Origin: Shimia sp049116215
Lineage (GTDB): Bacteria > Pseudomonadota > Alphaproteobacteria > Rhodobacterales > Rhodobacteraceae
Assembly: GCF_049116215.1 (NCBI RefSeq)
Contig: NZ_JAGDZB010000005.1
Span: 1-64,000 of the forward strand
Length of the DNA stretch: 64,000 nt
Direction: 5' to 3'
The notes beneath the pieces are model-generated. The model was not told the DNA's origin and did not search any database. It saw nothing but the letters and a program-made list of their open reading frames with translations. Below, in pieces: positions 51,342 through 60,111 of the stretch. How positions within the stretch are numbered: position 1 is the stretch's first letter; each line of letters starts with the position of its first letter. Both the position numbers and the translations under genes were made by a program.

Positions 51342-52688
51342 ATGTCCGGCCACGGCACCCCAATTCCGATGACATCTTCTGCCTGCGGTCCGCTGAAAGG
51401 CGAAGCGCATGTACCGGGTGACAAATCCATCAGCCACCGCAGCTTGATCCTTGGCGCGATGGCGGTTGGGGAAACCAAAATCTCCGGTTTGCTCGAAGGT
51501 GAAGACGTGCTCGACACCGGCAAGGCCATGGCGGCTTTTGGGGCTGAGGTGATCAACCACGGCGAAGGCAACTGGTCGGTGCATGGCGTTGGTGTGGGGG
51601 GCTTTGCCGAGCCGGATAATGTGATTGACTGCGGCAACTCCGGCACCGGTGTACGTCTGATCATGGGCGCGATGGCGACCAGTGACATCACCGTGACCTT
51701 CACCGGTGACGCCAGCCTGAATGGGCGCCCAATGGCGCGGGTCACCGATCCGATTGCACTGTTTGGTGCAATGTCGGTTGGGCGCTCCGGTGGGCGGTTG
51801 CCGATGACCATCGTAGGCGCCAAAGACGCGGTGCCGGTGCGCTACGAAGTGCCAATGCCATCGGCGCAGGTAAAGTCTGCGGTGTTGTTGGCCGGGTTGA
51901 ACGCGCCGGGGCAGACCGTGGTGATCGAGAAAGAAGCCACGCGTGACCACACCGAGCGCATGCTGGCAGGCTTTGGAGCCGAGATTTCTGTGGAAGAGAC
52001 CGATGAAGGCCGCGTGATCACTTTGACCGGTCAGCCGGAGCTGAAGCCGCAGACCATTGTGGTGCCGCGCGATCCAAGCTCGGCAGCTTTCCCGGTATGT
52101 GCGGCGATCATCACGCCGGGTTCTGACGTGTTGGTGCCGAATATCGGGCTGAACCCAACGCGGGCCGGGCTGTTCTATGCCCTGCAGGCGATGAACGCGG
52201 ACCTGACGTTTGAGAACGAGCGTGAAGAAGGTGGAGAGCCGGTGGCGGACTTGCGGGCGCGGTTCTCCCCTGATCTTACGGGTGCTGAGATTGATCCAGC
52301 CCGCGCTGCCAGCATGATTGACGAATATCCGGTGCTGTCGGTGGTGGCTTCCTTTGCCAAAGGCGACACCGTGATGCGCGGCGTAAAAGAGCTGCGCGTG
52401 AAGGAAAGTGACCGGATCGACGCCATGGCCAAAGGCCTGCGCGCCAATGGTGTAGAGGTCGACGAGGGGGATGACTGGTGGATCGTGAAAGGTCTGGGCC
52501 ACGGCAACGTGCCAGGCGGCGCGACCTGCGAGAGCCATTTGGATCACCGCATTGCCATGAGCTTTATGGTGTTGGGCATGGCGACGCAGCAACCTGTCAG
52601 TGTCGATGATGGTGGGCCAATCGCGACGTCTTTCCCCATTTTCGAGCCGCTCATGGATGGTCTGGGCGCGAAGATCTCTCGGACTTAA
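51342..52688 (+). CDS. aroA: 3-phosphoshikimate 1-carboxyvinyltransferase (EPSP synthase)
   Basis: 448 residues. Substrate-binding stretches GDKSISHRS (26-34), GNSGTGVRL (98-106), SAQVK, RDHTERM, DPSSAAFP, and KESDR. The overall sequence resembles class II enzymes, though the loop GNSGTG keeps Gly101 where the CP4 type has Ala. It makes EPSP from shikimate 3-phosphate and PEP. cmk lies downstream after a small membrane protein gene. Confidence 0.94.
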   Translation: MSGHGTPIPMTSSACGPLKGEAHVPGDKSISHRSLILGAMAVGETKISGLLEGEDVLDTGKAMAAFGAEVINHGEGNWSVHGVGVGGFAEPDNVIDCGNSGTGVRLIMGAMATSDITVTFTGDASLNGRPMARVTDPIALFGAMSVGRSGGRLPMTIVGAKDAVPVRYEVPMPSAQVKSAVLLAGLNAPGQTVVIEKEATRDHTERMLAGFGAEISVEETDEGRVITLTGQPELKPQTIVVPRDPSSAAFPVCAAIITPGSDVLVPNIGLNPTRAGLFYALQAMNADLTFENEREEGGEPVADLRARFSPDLTGAEIDPARAASMIDEYPVLSVVASFAKGDTVMRGVKELRVKESDRIDAMAKGLRANGVEVDEGDDWWIVKGLGHGNVPGGATCESHLDHRIAMSFMVLGMATQQPVSVDDGGPIATSFPIFEPLMDGLGAKISRT

Positions 52689-52780
52689 GCGGCCAGACGC
52701 GGCACTTAGGCACACGTTTTTGTTGATTTTGGCGAAGCCTCGGTCATGATCGGGGCTTACGTCATTTGTGGGCCTTTTGC

Positions 52781-53293
52781 ATGAGTTATATTCAGCGGGT
52801 TTTCTGGGTCAGTTTTACTGCCGCCACCACCATCTATCTGGTGATGGTGTTCTGGACCATGCCAACCATCAGTGCAGCTGCTGGGGGCTTGGTGCCGTTT
52901 GATATGCGGCCCTTCGGATATACGCCGGAGGAGGCGCGCGGGTTTCTATCGGCGCTGACAGCAGAGGGAAGGAACTTCTACATCACTGTGCAGCAGCGGC
53001 TTGACCTAGTGTATCCAGCGCTTCTTGGCATCATGCTGATTGTTGGCTTTCAGAGTTTATTTCAACGGCCTTGGAGCATGGTGTTCTCCTTTGTGGCGAT
53101 GATCATGGTCTCTGCGGACTATTTGGAAAACTACATGGTGGCGACCATGTTGCACATTGGTCCAGAGGCGGTTGAGGACAATGTTGTGGCCATGGCAAGC
53201 TTTTGGACACGCTGCAAGTCAGCAGCGGCGACGGTGGCTTTTGTGGGACTTATGGCAGGCGCGGTGATGCAGATGCGCCGCCGGTGGGCGTAA
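52781..53293 (+). CDS. Hypothetical four-helix membrane protein
   Basis: 170 residues from ATG 52781. Four hydrophobic segments are visible (about 7-30, 75-95, 100-120 and 145-165). A large loop between helices 1 and 2 (about 31-74) contains PFDMRPFGYTPEEARGFL, suggesting an extracellular domain. I do not recognise the family. It lies between aroA and cmk on the same strand. Confidence 0.7.
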   Translation: MSYIQRVFWVSFTAATTIYLVMVFWTMPTISAAAGGLVPFDMRPFGYTPEEARGFLSALTAEGRNFYITVQQRLDLVYPALLGIMLIVGFQSLFQRPWSMVFSFVAMIMVSADYLENYMVATMLHIGPEAVEDNVVAMASFWTRCKSAAATVAFVGLMAGAVMQMRRRWA

Positions 53294-53379
53294 ACCGGCC
53301 AAGCAGAGGAGCCTGTGCCTTGCGTTGCCGTCCCTGGCTCGCTAGAGCGGCTGGGATTTGAGAAAAGGCAGGGCAGAAC

Positions 53380-53994
53380 ATGCGGTTTACCATTGCGATT
53401 GATGGGCCAGCAGCGGCGGGCAAAGGTACAATCTCCAAAGCTGTGGCGGCGCATTACGGCTTTGCCCATTTGGACACCGGCTTGCTGTACCGCGCAGTAG
53501 GCGCGCGCACGTTGGATGGTACGGACCCAATTGTCGCGGCCAAAGCATTGACCGCCGAAGATCTTGATGCAGACAACCTGCGCACACCGGAGGTCGCGCA
53601 AGCGGCCAGTAAGGTCGCGGTGATTGGTGAGGTGCGGGCTGCGTTGGTGGATTTTCAGCGGGCGTTTGCGCGCCGCGCCGGTGGGGCGGTGCTGGATGGG
53701 CGCGACATTGGCACCGTGATTTGCCCCAATGCCGAAGCCAAGCTGTTTGTCACAGCGAGCGCCGAAGTGCGGGCAGAGCGCCGGTATTTGGAGCTTGTTG
53801 GCAAAGGCACCGAGATTGACCGCGAAACCGTGCTGGCGGACGTGAAAGAACGCGATGCGCGGGATATGGAACGGGCTGAGGCGCCGTTGAAGCCAGCCGA
53901 GGACGCGGTGTTGATCGACACCTCTGTTCTGGCGATTGAGGAAGCGATTGGGGCCGCCGTGGCGGCGATAGACAAGCTGCATCCAGCAGAGTGA
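53380..53994 (+). CDS. cmk: Cytidylate kinase
   Basis: 204 residues. P-loop AIDGPAAAGKGT, CMP site HLDTGLLYRAVG and GRDIGTVICPNAEAKLFVTA with the LID arginines ERRY. It phosphorylates CMP/dCMP to the diphosphates. In most relatives rpsA follows directly; here four extra genes (54006-57073) lie between them. Confidence 0.94.
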   Translation: MRFTIAIDGPAAAGKGTISKAVAAHYGFAHLDTGLLYRAVGARTLDGTDPIVAAKALTAEDLDADNLRTPEVAQAASKVAVIGEVRAALVDFQRAFARRAGGAVLDGRDIGTVICPNAEAKLFVTASAEVRAERRYLELVGKGTEIDRETVLADVKERDARDMERAEAPLKPAEDAVLIDTSVLAIEEAIGAAVAAIDKLHPAE

Positions 53995-54005
53995 GCCACG
54001 CTTGA

Positions 54006-54392
54006 TCAGGCGGACTTTTTCTCGTCCGCCTGCAAGTCAAATTCTGCTCGGGCTTCGTCGATGTTGGGTAGGTTGTCCAAGGCCCATGTACCCAGCGTTT
54101 TGACAGGCTCATAAAACGAATAGCCCAGCTCTGTCAGGGCGTATTCCACCTTGGGTGGGATCGTCGGGTGGTAGGTGCGGTTGACCAACCCGTCACGTTC
54201 CAGCTCGCGCAATTTTAAAGACAACATGCGCTGGGAAATGCCCAGGTGGTGTTTGAGTTCATTGAACCGCAGCACTTTGTATTGCGCCAGTGAGAGCACG
54301 ATCAGCACCGACCAGCGGTCACCAACGCGGCCCAGAACCTCGTTGATGCGCGAGCATTGCGGGCACCCTTGGTGAGCAGACTTTTCAGGCAT
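54006..54392 (-). CDS. HxlR-family transcriptional regulator
   Basis: 128 residues. Winged helix: GDRWSVLIVLSLAQ, then RFNELKHHLGISQRMLSLKLRELERDGLV and PTIPPKVEYALTELG, typical of HxlR/YodB. It begins with CPQCS, two cysteines spaced like those that sense quinones or oxidants in related proteins. It is divergent from the nitroreductase gene, which it probably represses through the palindrome at 54467-54483. Confidence 0.9.
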   Translation of the reverse strand: MPEKSAHQGCPQCSRINEVLGRVGDRWSVLIVLSLAQYKVLRFNELKHHLGISQRMLSLKLRELERDGLVNRTYHPTIPPKVEYALTELGYSFYEPVKTLGTWALDNLPNIDEARAEFDLQADEKKSA

Positions 54393-54466
54393 GGCGGTTC
54401 CTCTTGTGTAACCGGGTCTCAGATATGTGCCTTCTTGTGGCGATTTTCAGTGCCACTTATATCGCG

Positions 54467-54483
54467 GGTATCGAAAGTATACC
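54467..54483. promoter_or_regulatory. Candidate HxlR operator between the regulator and the nitroreductase
   Basis: GGTAT (54467-54471) and ATACC (54479-54483) form an inverted repeat with a 7-bp centre, inside the 141-bp divergent gap. The site is 50 bp before the nitroreductase ATG and in the position expected for an HxlR repressor. Confidence 0.5.
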
Positions 54484-54533
54484 ACCCTCGGTTCCGGCGA
54501 TTGTTACCGGCCCGCAAGAAGGATCATTTGAGA

Positions 54534-55169
54534 ATGACAAGCCTGAAAGACCTAATGACCTGGCGCTACGCCACCAAGAAGATGGACCCGACCAAAGCGG
54601 TCCCTGAAGAGAAGGTGGAGGCGATTCTGGAAGCGATCCGCATGGCGCCGACCTCCAGCGGCACGCAGCCGTTTGAGGTGTTGGTCGTCACCAATGACGA
54701 GATGCGGGAAAAAATCCGCAAGGTAGGTTGGGATCAGAGCCAGATCACCGAAGGCAGCCATCTGTTGGTGTTTGCGGCCTGGGACAACTATTCGGCGGAG
54801 CGCATTGATGCGGTGCGCGCGCATATGGAAGAGCTGCGCGGCGAAAACGAAATGTTGTCGCAGTATTTTGAGAACCTCAAAAACGTGTATCTGCCACGCG
54901 ATGAGACCGTGAATCACGACCACGCGGCGCGTCAGGCCTATATCGCGTTGGGATTTGCCATGTTGGCCGCCGCTGAGCTGGGCGTCGATACTTGCCCGAT
55001 GGAAGGGTTTGATCCCGAGGCCGTAGATGAAATTTTGGGGCTGAAGGAGTTGGGTTTGAAATCCGTGACGCTTCTGCCGCTGGGCTACCGTCAGGAAGGC
55101 GCAGATTGGTTGCTGCCAATGGCAAAGGTACGCAAGTCGCGTGAGACGCTCGTGAAAAAGATCAACTAA
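54534..55169 (+). CDS. NfsB-like nitroreductase (FMN-dependent NAD(P)H oxidoreductase)
   Basis: 211 residues from ATG 54534, with AAGGA ten bases upstream. FMN-binding stretches: the early RYATKKMD, APTSSGTQPFEV and the late LLPLGYRQEGADW. It reduces nitro compounds or quinones with NAD(P)H. The divergent HxlR regulator with an N-terminal CxxC supports an oxidant- or quinone-responsive role. Confidence 0.9.
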   Translation: MTSLKDLMTWRYATKKMDPTKAVPEEKVEAILEAIRMAPTSSGTQPFEVLVVTNDEMREKIRKVGWDQSQITEGSHLLVFAAWDNYSAERIDAVRAHMEELRGENEMLSQYFENLKNVYLPRDETVNHDHAARQAYIALGFAMLAAAELGVDTCPMEGFDPEAVDEILGLKELGLKSVTLLPLGYRQEGADWLLPMAKVRKSRETLVKKIN

Positions 55170-55195
55170 GCCACTTGGAAAAGATCACTATATAG

Positions 55196-55222
55196 AGGCG
55201 CTCCGGAACGGGGCGCCTTTTT
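55196..55222 (+). terminator. Intrinsic terminator after the nitroreductase
   Basis: AGGCGCTCC (55196-55204) pairs with GGGGCGCCT (55210-55218, one G:T pair) around GGAAC, followed by TTTT. It ends the nitroreductase transcript. Confidence 0.88.
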
Positions 55223-55291
55223 GCGTCTTACTTGGGGTTGAAATCGGTCATGGTAGAAATGTAATAACATAACTAAATAAATCTGTCAGAT

Positions 55292-55567
55292 ATGAGCGAA
55301 CCCATGGGGCGGAATATCAAAAGCAATCTGCGCGGGCGGCGCAGGCAGGGCAATGTCATGCAAGCTTATGACGCGCTCCCGCCTGAGCTGCGCCAGTGGT
55401 TGCATACCGCAGCCTTGCCTTGGAGTCCTGCCTCCGCGCGCGGGATATGGCGCAAGGCAGGAGGGGCGCGCGACCCCAAGGCGGCGCTTGAGCGGTTGGA
55501 TGCTGTTGAGGCGGCGACCCTAAAAAAGGATCGCCTGAATGGGTGTGCACAGGATGTTGCTCGGTAG
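55292..55567 (+). CDS. DUF6525-like small basic protein
   Basis: 91 residues. A basic start (NIKSNLRGRRRQGN) is followed by AYDALPPELRQWLHTAALPWSPASARGIWRKA and LERLDAVEAATLKKD. This matches the small DUF6525 family seen in Rhodobacteraceae as I recall it. No membrane helix; function unknown. It is convergent with the DUF1254 gene, 12 bp away. Confidence 0.6.
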   Translation: MSEPMGRNIKSNLRGRRRQGNVMQAYDALPPELRQWLHTAALPWSPASARGIWRKAGGARDPKAALERLDAVEAATLKKDRLNGCAQDVAR

Positions 55568-55579
55568 ATAAAAAGCCTT

Positions 55580-57073
55580 TTAAGGAGCGACTTTTTCCAT
55601 ATCGCCCAGCATCCAGCCGCTTTCGAGCCAGCCTTTTTCTGGTCCGTAAAGCCGAAATAGCAAGAAGTAGTCCTCGGTGGTAGGGATCCAGTTGCTTTCC
55701 ATGCCTTCCGGCGCGGTTGCCCCAAAGTAAATGTCGTAGGACCCGTCGTCGTTTGCCTGCATGCTGTCGGCGTCCCTGGAAGACAGCCCCACGCGGTCCA
55801 CGTTGCGAATGAAACTCTTGGTTTCCATGGAATAGACAATCACTGACCAGAAATCTTTGGCGGGCGTGTCAGAAGGCACGTTGAGTTTGTAGGTGGCTGC
55901 AGGATCAAACATATCGCCGTTTTGATCGCGCAAACCGGTCAGGTAGAAAGTGCCACCGCCAAGAAACTTGGGTAGGTAGGTGATCCAGAAGTAGCTTCCG
56001 CCGGCACGGTCATCGACTAGCACTTCGGTGTCGGTTTCATAAGGAAAGCCGGCTTCGGGTTGGCCTTCAGCGAAGTCCCAGACCAACCACTGCGATTTTA
56101 GAGCACCATTTGCGTCGGTCCACAGCGGGACAGTCGCAAGACCCGGTTCGACAAAATAGCGCTGCATTGCGGCGTAAGCCAGGACAAGGCCTTCATTCAT
56201 GGCTTTGAGTTGTCGGTCGTTGGGCTCAAAGGGCTTGCCCTTTTCGATGCCCAAGTCTTTTAGAAAGTTGACCATGACCTTGTCTTGCGGGCGGATCGGG
56301 TTGTTTTGAACGTAGTCGTTCAGGTCCTGAAAATAGGTGTGATTGTAGTAAGGGAGCGAGTCATAGGGGACATCTGATGCTTCGTGGTAGGTCGTGGTCG
56401 GCGGGTTGTCTGCCTCTGAAAGGTAGTAGATTTTGATGGTCTGGGCGTAATCGGCTGCATCTGCGTCCGCGGCACCATTGTAAAGCCGTGGGCGGAAGGA
56501 GAAGCCGTATTCGTATGTGTCGGTTTCAAATGGCATGTAGCCAGCTGCGGTGAGGTCTTCCAAAGATTGCGCACCGTCATAATCCGGCGGCAGCATCAAG
56601 TATTTGCCGCCTTCTCCTTTGTCATGGCCGTCTGGCCCCACATCTACAATGGGAGAGTCCCAAGCATTTACGATGGTTCCGAAATAGCTGACCTTGTCAG
56701 TGGCAGCAGGCACCTCGATTACCAGCGGACCGGGGGCCGAGGTCATGGAGGACCAAGCATAGGCTGTTACGTCATTTGCTGTCAGAAAACCGTGCTTGGC
56801 ATCGAAAGGTTTATTGAGATAAGCAACGTCGTTGTAATCGCCACCCAAATCGCGCCGAATACCTTTTAGGAAGTCGATCATTCCAGCAGCGGGCATACCC
56901 CAGATTGCAGTCTGCGTCGCTCGCTGAACCATGATCTGGTATTCGATGTCTTCGACCATCGCCGACCGTGCGAGGATGTCACCGGTGTCGTTGAAGGTTT
57001 GTGCGAGGGCTACTTGTGAAGCAAGTGTGAAGGCTGCCGCCCCAAGTGTGCGAGTCAGGCTTGCTTTGATCAT
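55580..57073 (-). CDS. DUF1254/DUF1214 exported protein
   Basis: 497 residues from ATG 57073 with a signal peptide ending VALAQ. DUF1254 N-terminal half (GMPAAGMIDFLKGIRRD, NKPFDAKHGFLTANDVTAYAWSSM) and DUF1214 C-terminal half (GGGTFYLTGLRDQNGDMFDPAATYKL, WSVIVYSMETKSFI). No enzymatic activity is known for this family. The open frame extends upstream through the antisense strand of rpsA, but that is a codon-bias artefact. G+C is lower than in the flanking ribosomal gene. Confidence 0.87.
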   Translation of the reverse strand: MIKASLTRTLGAAAFTLASQVALAQTFNDTGDILARSAMVEDIEYQIMVQRATQTAIWGMPAAGMIDFLKGIRRDLGGDYNDVAYLNKPFDAKHGFLTANDVTAYAWSSMTSAPGPLVIEVPAATDKVSYFGTIVNAWDSPIVDVGPDGHDKGEGGKYLMLPPDYDGAQSLEDLTAAGYMPFETDTYEYGFSFRPRLYNGAADADAADYAQTIKIYYLSEADNPPTTTYHEASDVPYDSLPYYNHTYFQDLNDYVQNNPIRPQDKVMVNFLKDLGIEKGKPFEPNDRQLKAMNEGLVLAYAAMQRYFVEPGLATVPLWTDANGALKSQWLVWDFAEGQPEAGFPYETDTEVLVDDRAGGSYFWITYLPKFLGGGTFYLTGLRDQNGDMFDPAATYKLNVPSDTPAKDFWSVIVYSMETKSFIRNVDRVGLSSRDADSMQANDDGSYDIYFGATAPEGMESNWIPTTEDYFLLFRLYGPEKGWLESGWMLGDMEKVAP

Positions 57074-57214
57074 GGGAACCTCAAAATTGACTAAAAAATC
57101 ACCCTTAAGGTAGTTTGTGCCTGTAGTATTGTCACCTGAAGAGTGCGGCGAGAACGTAGGGGCGCGGACGGTGGTGTGGTGCGCGTAAAGGCGCTGTTTG
57201 GTTCGCGAATCCGC

Positions 57215-57243
57215 TTGCCCCTTAGGGGGATTCTGGCTATATC
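57215..57243 (+). promoter_or_regulatory. Candidate rpsA promoter
   Basis: TTGCCC (57215-57220) and TATATC (57238-57243) are spaced by 17 bp. Transcription would start near 57250, giving a leader of almost 200 nt before rpsA. Confidence 0.55.
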
Positions 57244-57288
57244 GCCCCTGTCTATAAGGCGCAAATGCCATAAAACAACGGGACGAGC

Positions 57289-57320
57289 AGGGTCGGGAAC
57301 GCCGGCCCTCTTTGTTTTTT
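57289..57320 (+). terminator. Terminator-like hairpin in the rpsA leader
   Basis: AGGGTCGG (57289-57296) and CCGGCCCT (57302-57309, one G:T pair) form a stem with loop GAACG, followed by CTTTGTTTTTT. It lies 40 nt downstream of the predicted start and 126 nt upstream of the rpsA ATG. It could end a short RNA of about 70 nt or serve as an attenuator. Confidence 0.6.
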
Positions 57321-57445
57321 GTGTGTTTTTCCAGTTGTTTGGCGCGCCAAAGACCAACTTGTTCTGCCAGAAGGCGGACACCAACCAAGACCGGCGGAGA
57401 CAACCGCGCGGCCAGTAAAAATGTTTGAAAAGGAAATGACGCCAC

Positions 57446-59125
57446 ATGGCTGATACAACCATGGAGGAATTCGAAGCCCTCCTTAACGAAAGCTTCGAAA
57501 TGGACACACCGAACGAGGGTTCGGTTGTCAAAGGCAAAGTCATCGCAATTGAAGCGGGCCAAGCCATCATCGACGTAGGCTACAAAATGGAAGGCCGCGT
57601 TGATCTTAAAGAATTCGCAAATCCAGGTGAAGCTGCTGAAATCGCTGTTGGCGACGAAGTAGAAGTCTTCCTGCGCTCGGCTGAAAACGCCCGCGGCGAA
57701 GCGGTTATCTCCCGTGAGATGGCGCGCCGTGAAGAAGCATGGGATCGCCTCGAGAAAGCCTACGCAGACGAAGAGCGCGTTGAAGGCGCAATCTTTGGTC
57801 GCGTTAAAGGCGGCTTCACAGTTGACCTCGGCGGCGCCGTGGCCTTCTTGCCTGGTTCCCAAGTTGACGTACGTCCAGTACGTGACGCCGGCCCACTGAT
57901 GGGTCTGAAGCAGCCGTTCCAGGTTCTGAAAATGGACCGTCGTCGTGGCAACATCGTTGTGTCCCGTCGTGCGATCCTCGAAGAGTCCCGTGCCGAACAG
58001 CGCGCAGAAGTCATCGGCAACCTGTCCGAAGGCCAAGCGGTCGACGGTGTGGTCAAAAACATCACCGAATACGGTGCGTTTGTCGACCTCGGCGGCGTTG
58101 ACGGCCTGCTGCACGTCACCGACATGGCATGGCGTCGTGTGAACCACCCATCTGAGATCCTGACAATTGGCGAAACCGTCAAAGTACAGGTTATCAAGAT
58201 CAACAAAGAAACCCACCGCATCAGCCTGGGCATGAAGCAGCTGCAGGACGATCCATGGGATCTGGTTGCTGCCAAGTACCCACTGTCTTCCGTGCACAAA
58301 GGCCGCGTGACCAACATCACCGATTACGGTGCCTTTGTTGAGCTGGAGCCGGGTGTTGAAGGTCTGGTTCACGTGTCCGAAATGTCTTGGACCAAAAAGA
58401 ACGTACACCCTGGCAAAATCGTTTCCACCTCTCAGGAAGTGGACGTCATGGTGCTGGAAATCGATGGCGCCAAGCGCCGCGTTTCCCTGGGTCTCAAGCA
58501 GACTCAGCGCAACCCATGGGAAGTGTTTGCAGAAACGCACCCAGAGGGCACCGAGGTCGAAGGCGAAGTCAAGAACATCACCGAATTTGGTCTGTTCATC
58601 GGCCTGCCTGGCGAGATCGACGGCATGGTTCACCTCTCCGACCTGTCTTGGGACGAGCGCGGCGAAGAAGCCATCCAGAGCTACCACAAGAACGACGTTG
58701 TTCAGGCCGTTGTGTCCGAAGTTGACGTTGAAAAAGAGCGTATCTCTCTCTCGATCAAAGCCCTCGGCGGCGACAAGTTCGCGGATGCAGTTGGCGGCGT
58801 GAAGCGCGGCTCGATTGTGACCTGTGAAGTAACTGCCATCGAAGACGGCGGCATCGAAGTGGCATACGAAGGCATGAAGTCCTTCATCCGTCGCTCCGAC
58901 CTGTCCCGTGACCGTGCTGAGCAGCGCCCTGAGCGTTTCTCCGTTGGCGACAAGCTTGACGTACGTGTGACCAACATCGACAGCAAGACCCGTCGTCTGG
59001 GTCTGTCGATCAAAGCGCGTGAGATTGCTGAAGAGAAAGAAGCCGTTGAACAGTATGGTTCTTCGGACTCCGGCGCATCCCTGGGCGATATCCTGGGCGC
59101 AGCTCTGAAGACTGGCGACGAGTAA
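57446..59125 (+). CDS. rpsA: 30S ribosomal protein S1
   Basis: 559 residues with six S1 RNA-binding repeats spread over residues 30-540 (examples: GFTVDLGGAVAFLPGSQVD, GAFVDLGGVDGLLHVTDM, GAFVELEPGVEGLVHVSEM, LFIGLPGEIDGMVHLSDL). It binds mRNA to the 30S subunit for initiation. Codon use is strongly biased, unlike the neighbouring DUF1254 gene. In relatives ihfB usually follows; a hydrolase gene follows here. Start ATG 57446 with AAGGA a little upstream. Confidence 0.96.
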   Translation: MADTTMEEFEALLNESFEMDTPNEGSVVKGKVIAIEAGQAIIDVGYKMEGRVDLKEFANPGEAAEIAVGDEVEVFLRSAENARGEAVISREMARREEAWDRLEKAYADEERVEGAIFGRVKGGFTVDLGGAVAFLPGSQVDVRPVRDAGPLMGLKQPFQVLKMDRRRGNIVVSRRAILEESRAEQRAEVIGNLSEGQAVDGVVKNITEYGAFVDLGGVDGLLHVTDMAWRRVNHPSEILTIGETVKVQVIKINKETHRISLGMKQLQDDPWDLVAAKYPLSSVHKGRVTNITDYGAFVELEPGVEGLVHVSEMSWTKKNVHPGKIVSTSQEVDVMVLEIDGAKRRVSLGLKQTQRNPWEVFAETHPEGTEVEGEVKNITEFGLFIGLPGEIDGMVHLSDLSWDERGEEAIQSYHKNDVVQAVVSEVDVEKERISLSIKALGGDKFADAVGGVKRGSIVTCEVTAIEDGGIEVAYEGMKSFIRRSDLSRDRAEQRPERFSVGDKLDVRVTNIDSKTRRLGLSIKAREIAEEKEAVEQYGSSDSGASLGDILGAALKTGDE

Positions 59126-59156
59126 GATCAACCGATCTTTCGTTTGAAAATTTGGG

Positions 59157-59184
59157 AACCCCCGTCAGAAATGGCGGGGGTTTT
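59157..59184 (+). terminator. Intrinsic terminator after rpsA
   Basis: AACCCCCGTC (59157-59166) pairs with GGCGGGGGTT (59173-59182, one G:T pair) around AGAAAT, followed by TT. This ends the rpsA transcript. Confidence 0.87.
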
Positions 59185-59268
59185 CATTTGGGCGCCCGTG
59201 TTGCGCCAAAGGATTGCCGCAAACCTGCGCGATGTAGCGGATGAACAACAAGATCGGTGAGGTCAGTC

Positions 59269-60111
59269 GTGGTACGTGTGGTGGTTCTTTTTCTGGCGAT
59301 TGTGGCGTGTGCGGGGGCGGGCTTGTTTGTCTGGACGGCGCAGAGCACCAAATCCCGTAACGCGGCAGCAATGATGCCGGTGGCAGAACACGCGCCAACA
59401 GCCGCGTCTTTTGCGATGGAAAGCGCGACGCAATTTCATGTGCGACACCTCAAAGACTTTCACTACGAGCCGTCGGAGAAGATCCGGACCATTGTGCCGT
59501 CTGACAGCACATTGGACGGGATCACCCCGGTAAAGTGGCACTATGTGGGCCCGCAGGTTGCGCGCCCGGTGCCTTTGGTGGTGCTGTTTCACGGGCGCGA
59601 CCGGACGGGCCTGTCGATGATCGAAATGTGGTATGAAACCGCCCGCAACAACGGTTTTGCGATCCTGGCGCCTACCGCGCCTAGTGGGAATTGGCCTTAT
59701 GAGGCGCCATCACCGTATGTGTTGGAGAAGATGATCGAGCAGTTGCATGAGACGCATCAGATTGATCGGAAGCGAGTGTTTCTTTTTGGGCATTCTGCCG
59801 GCGCGGTGTATGCGCAAGCCCTGCTCAACAAAACAAAGGGCCCGTGGCGCGCGGCTGCGCTACACGGTGGGTTTCTTCCGGCCAGCCATCAGATTGTCCC
59901 ACAAGAGCCCAAACCGTATCGGGCCTATGTCGGGCAACATGAAAAGGCGTTTGAACTGGACGACATTCGCGCCTCCGGCGAAGAGATGGCACGACGTGGT
60001 GTGACCAATGAGTTGATCATCATCCCACAACACACACATTGGTTTTATGACATCGGCGACCAGATTGCCGCCGACAGCTGGGCTTGGTTTGGCAGCCTGT
60101 CGACGCCTTAA
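59269..60111 (+). CDS. Alpha/beta hydrolase, PHB-depolymerase-like esterase
   Basis: 280 residues from GTG 59269, which has GAGG six bases upstream; GTG 59257 would add four residues. A single N-terminal helix (about 5-22) anchors or exports it. The nucleophile is in FGHSAGA, and the start of the domain has FHGRDRTG; the late HTHWFYD bears the histidine. This resembles feruloyl/PHB depolymerase-type esterases. The stop overlaps the end of the convergent gene. Substrate unknown. Confidence 0.8.
   Translation: MVRVVVLFLAIVACAGAGLFVWTAQSTKSRNAAAMMPVAEHAPTAASFAMESATQFHVRHLKDFHYEPSEKIRTIVPSDSTLDGITPVKWHYVGPQVARPVPLVVLFHGRDRTGLSMIEMWYETARNNGFAILAPTAPSGNWPYEAPSPYVLEKMIEQLHETHQIDRKRVFLFGHSAGAVYAQALLNKTKGPWRAAALHGGFLPASHQIVPQEPKPYRAYVGQHEKAFELDDIRASGEEMARRGVTNELIIIPQHTHWFYDIGDQIAADSWAWFGSLSTP

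Noticed and set aside
57074..59131. The DUF1254 frame stays open upstream through the antisense strand of rpsA, giving an 1183-residue frame.
   Set aside because: The upstream part mirrors the biased codons of rpsA and has no protein resemblance; a signal peptide starts at 57073.
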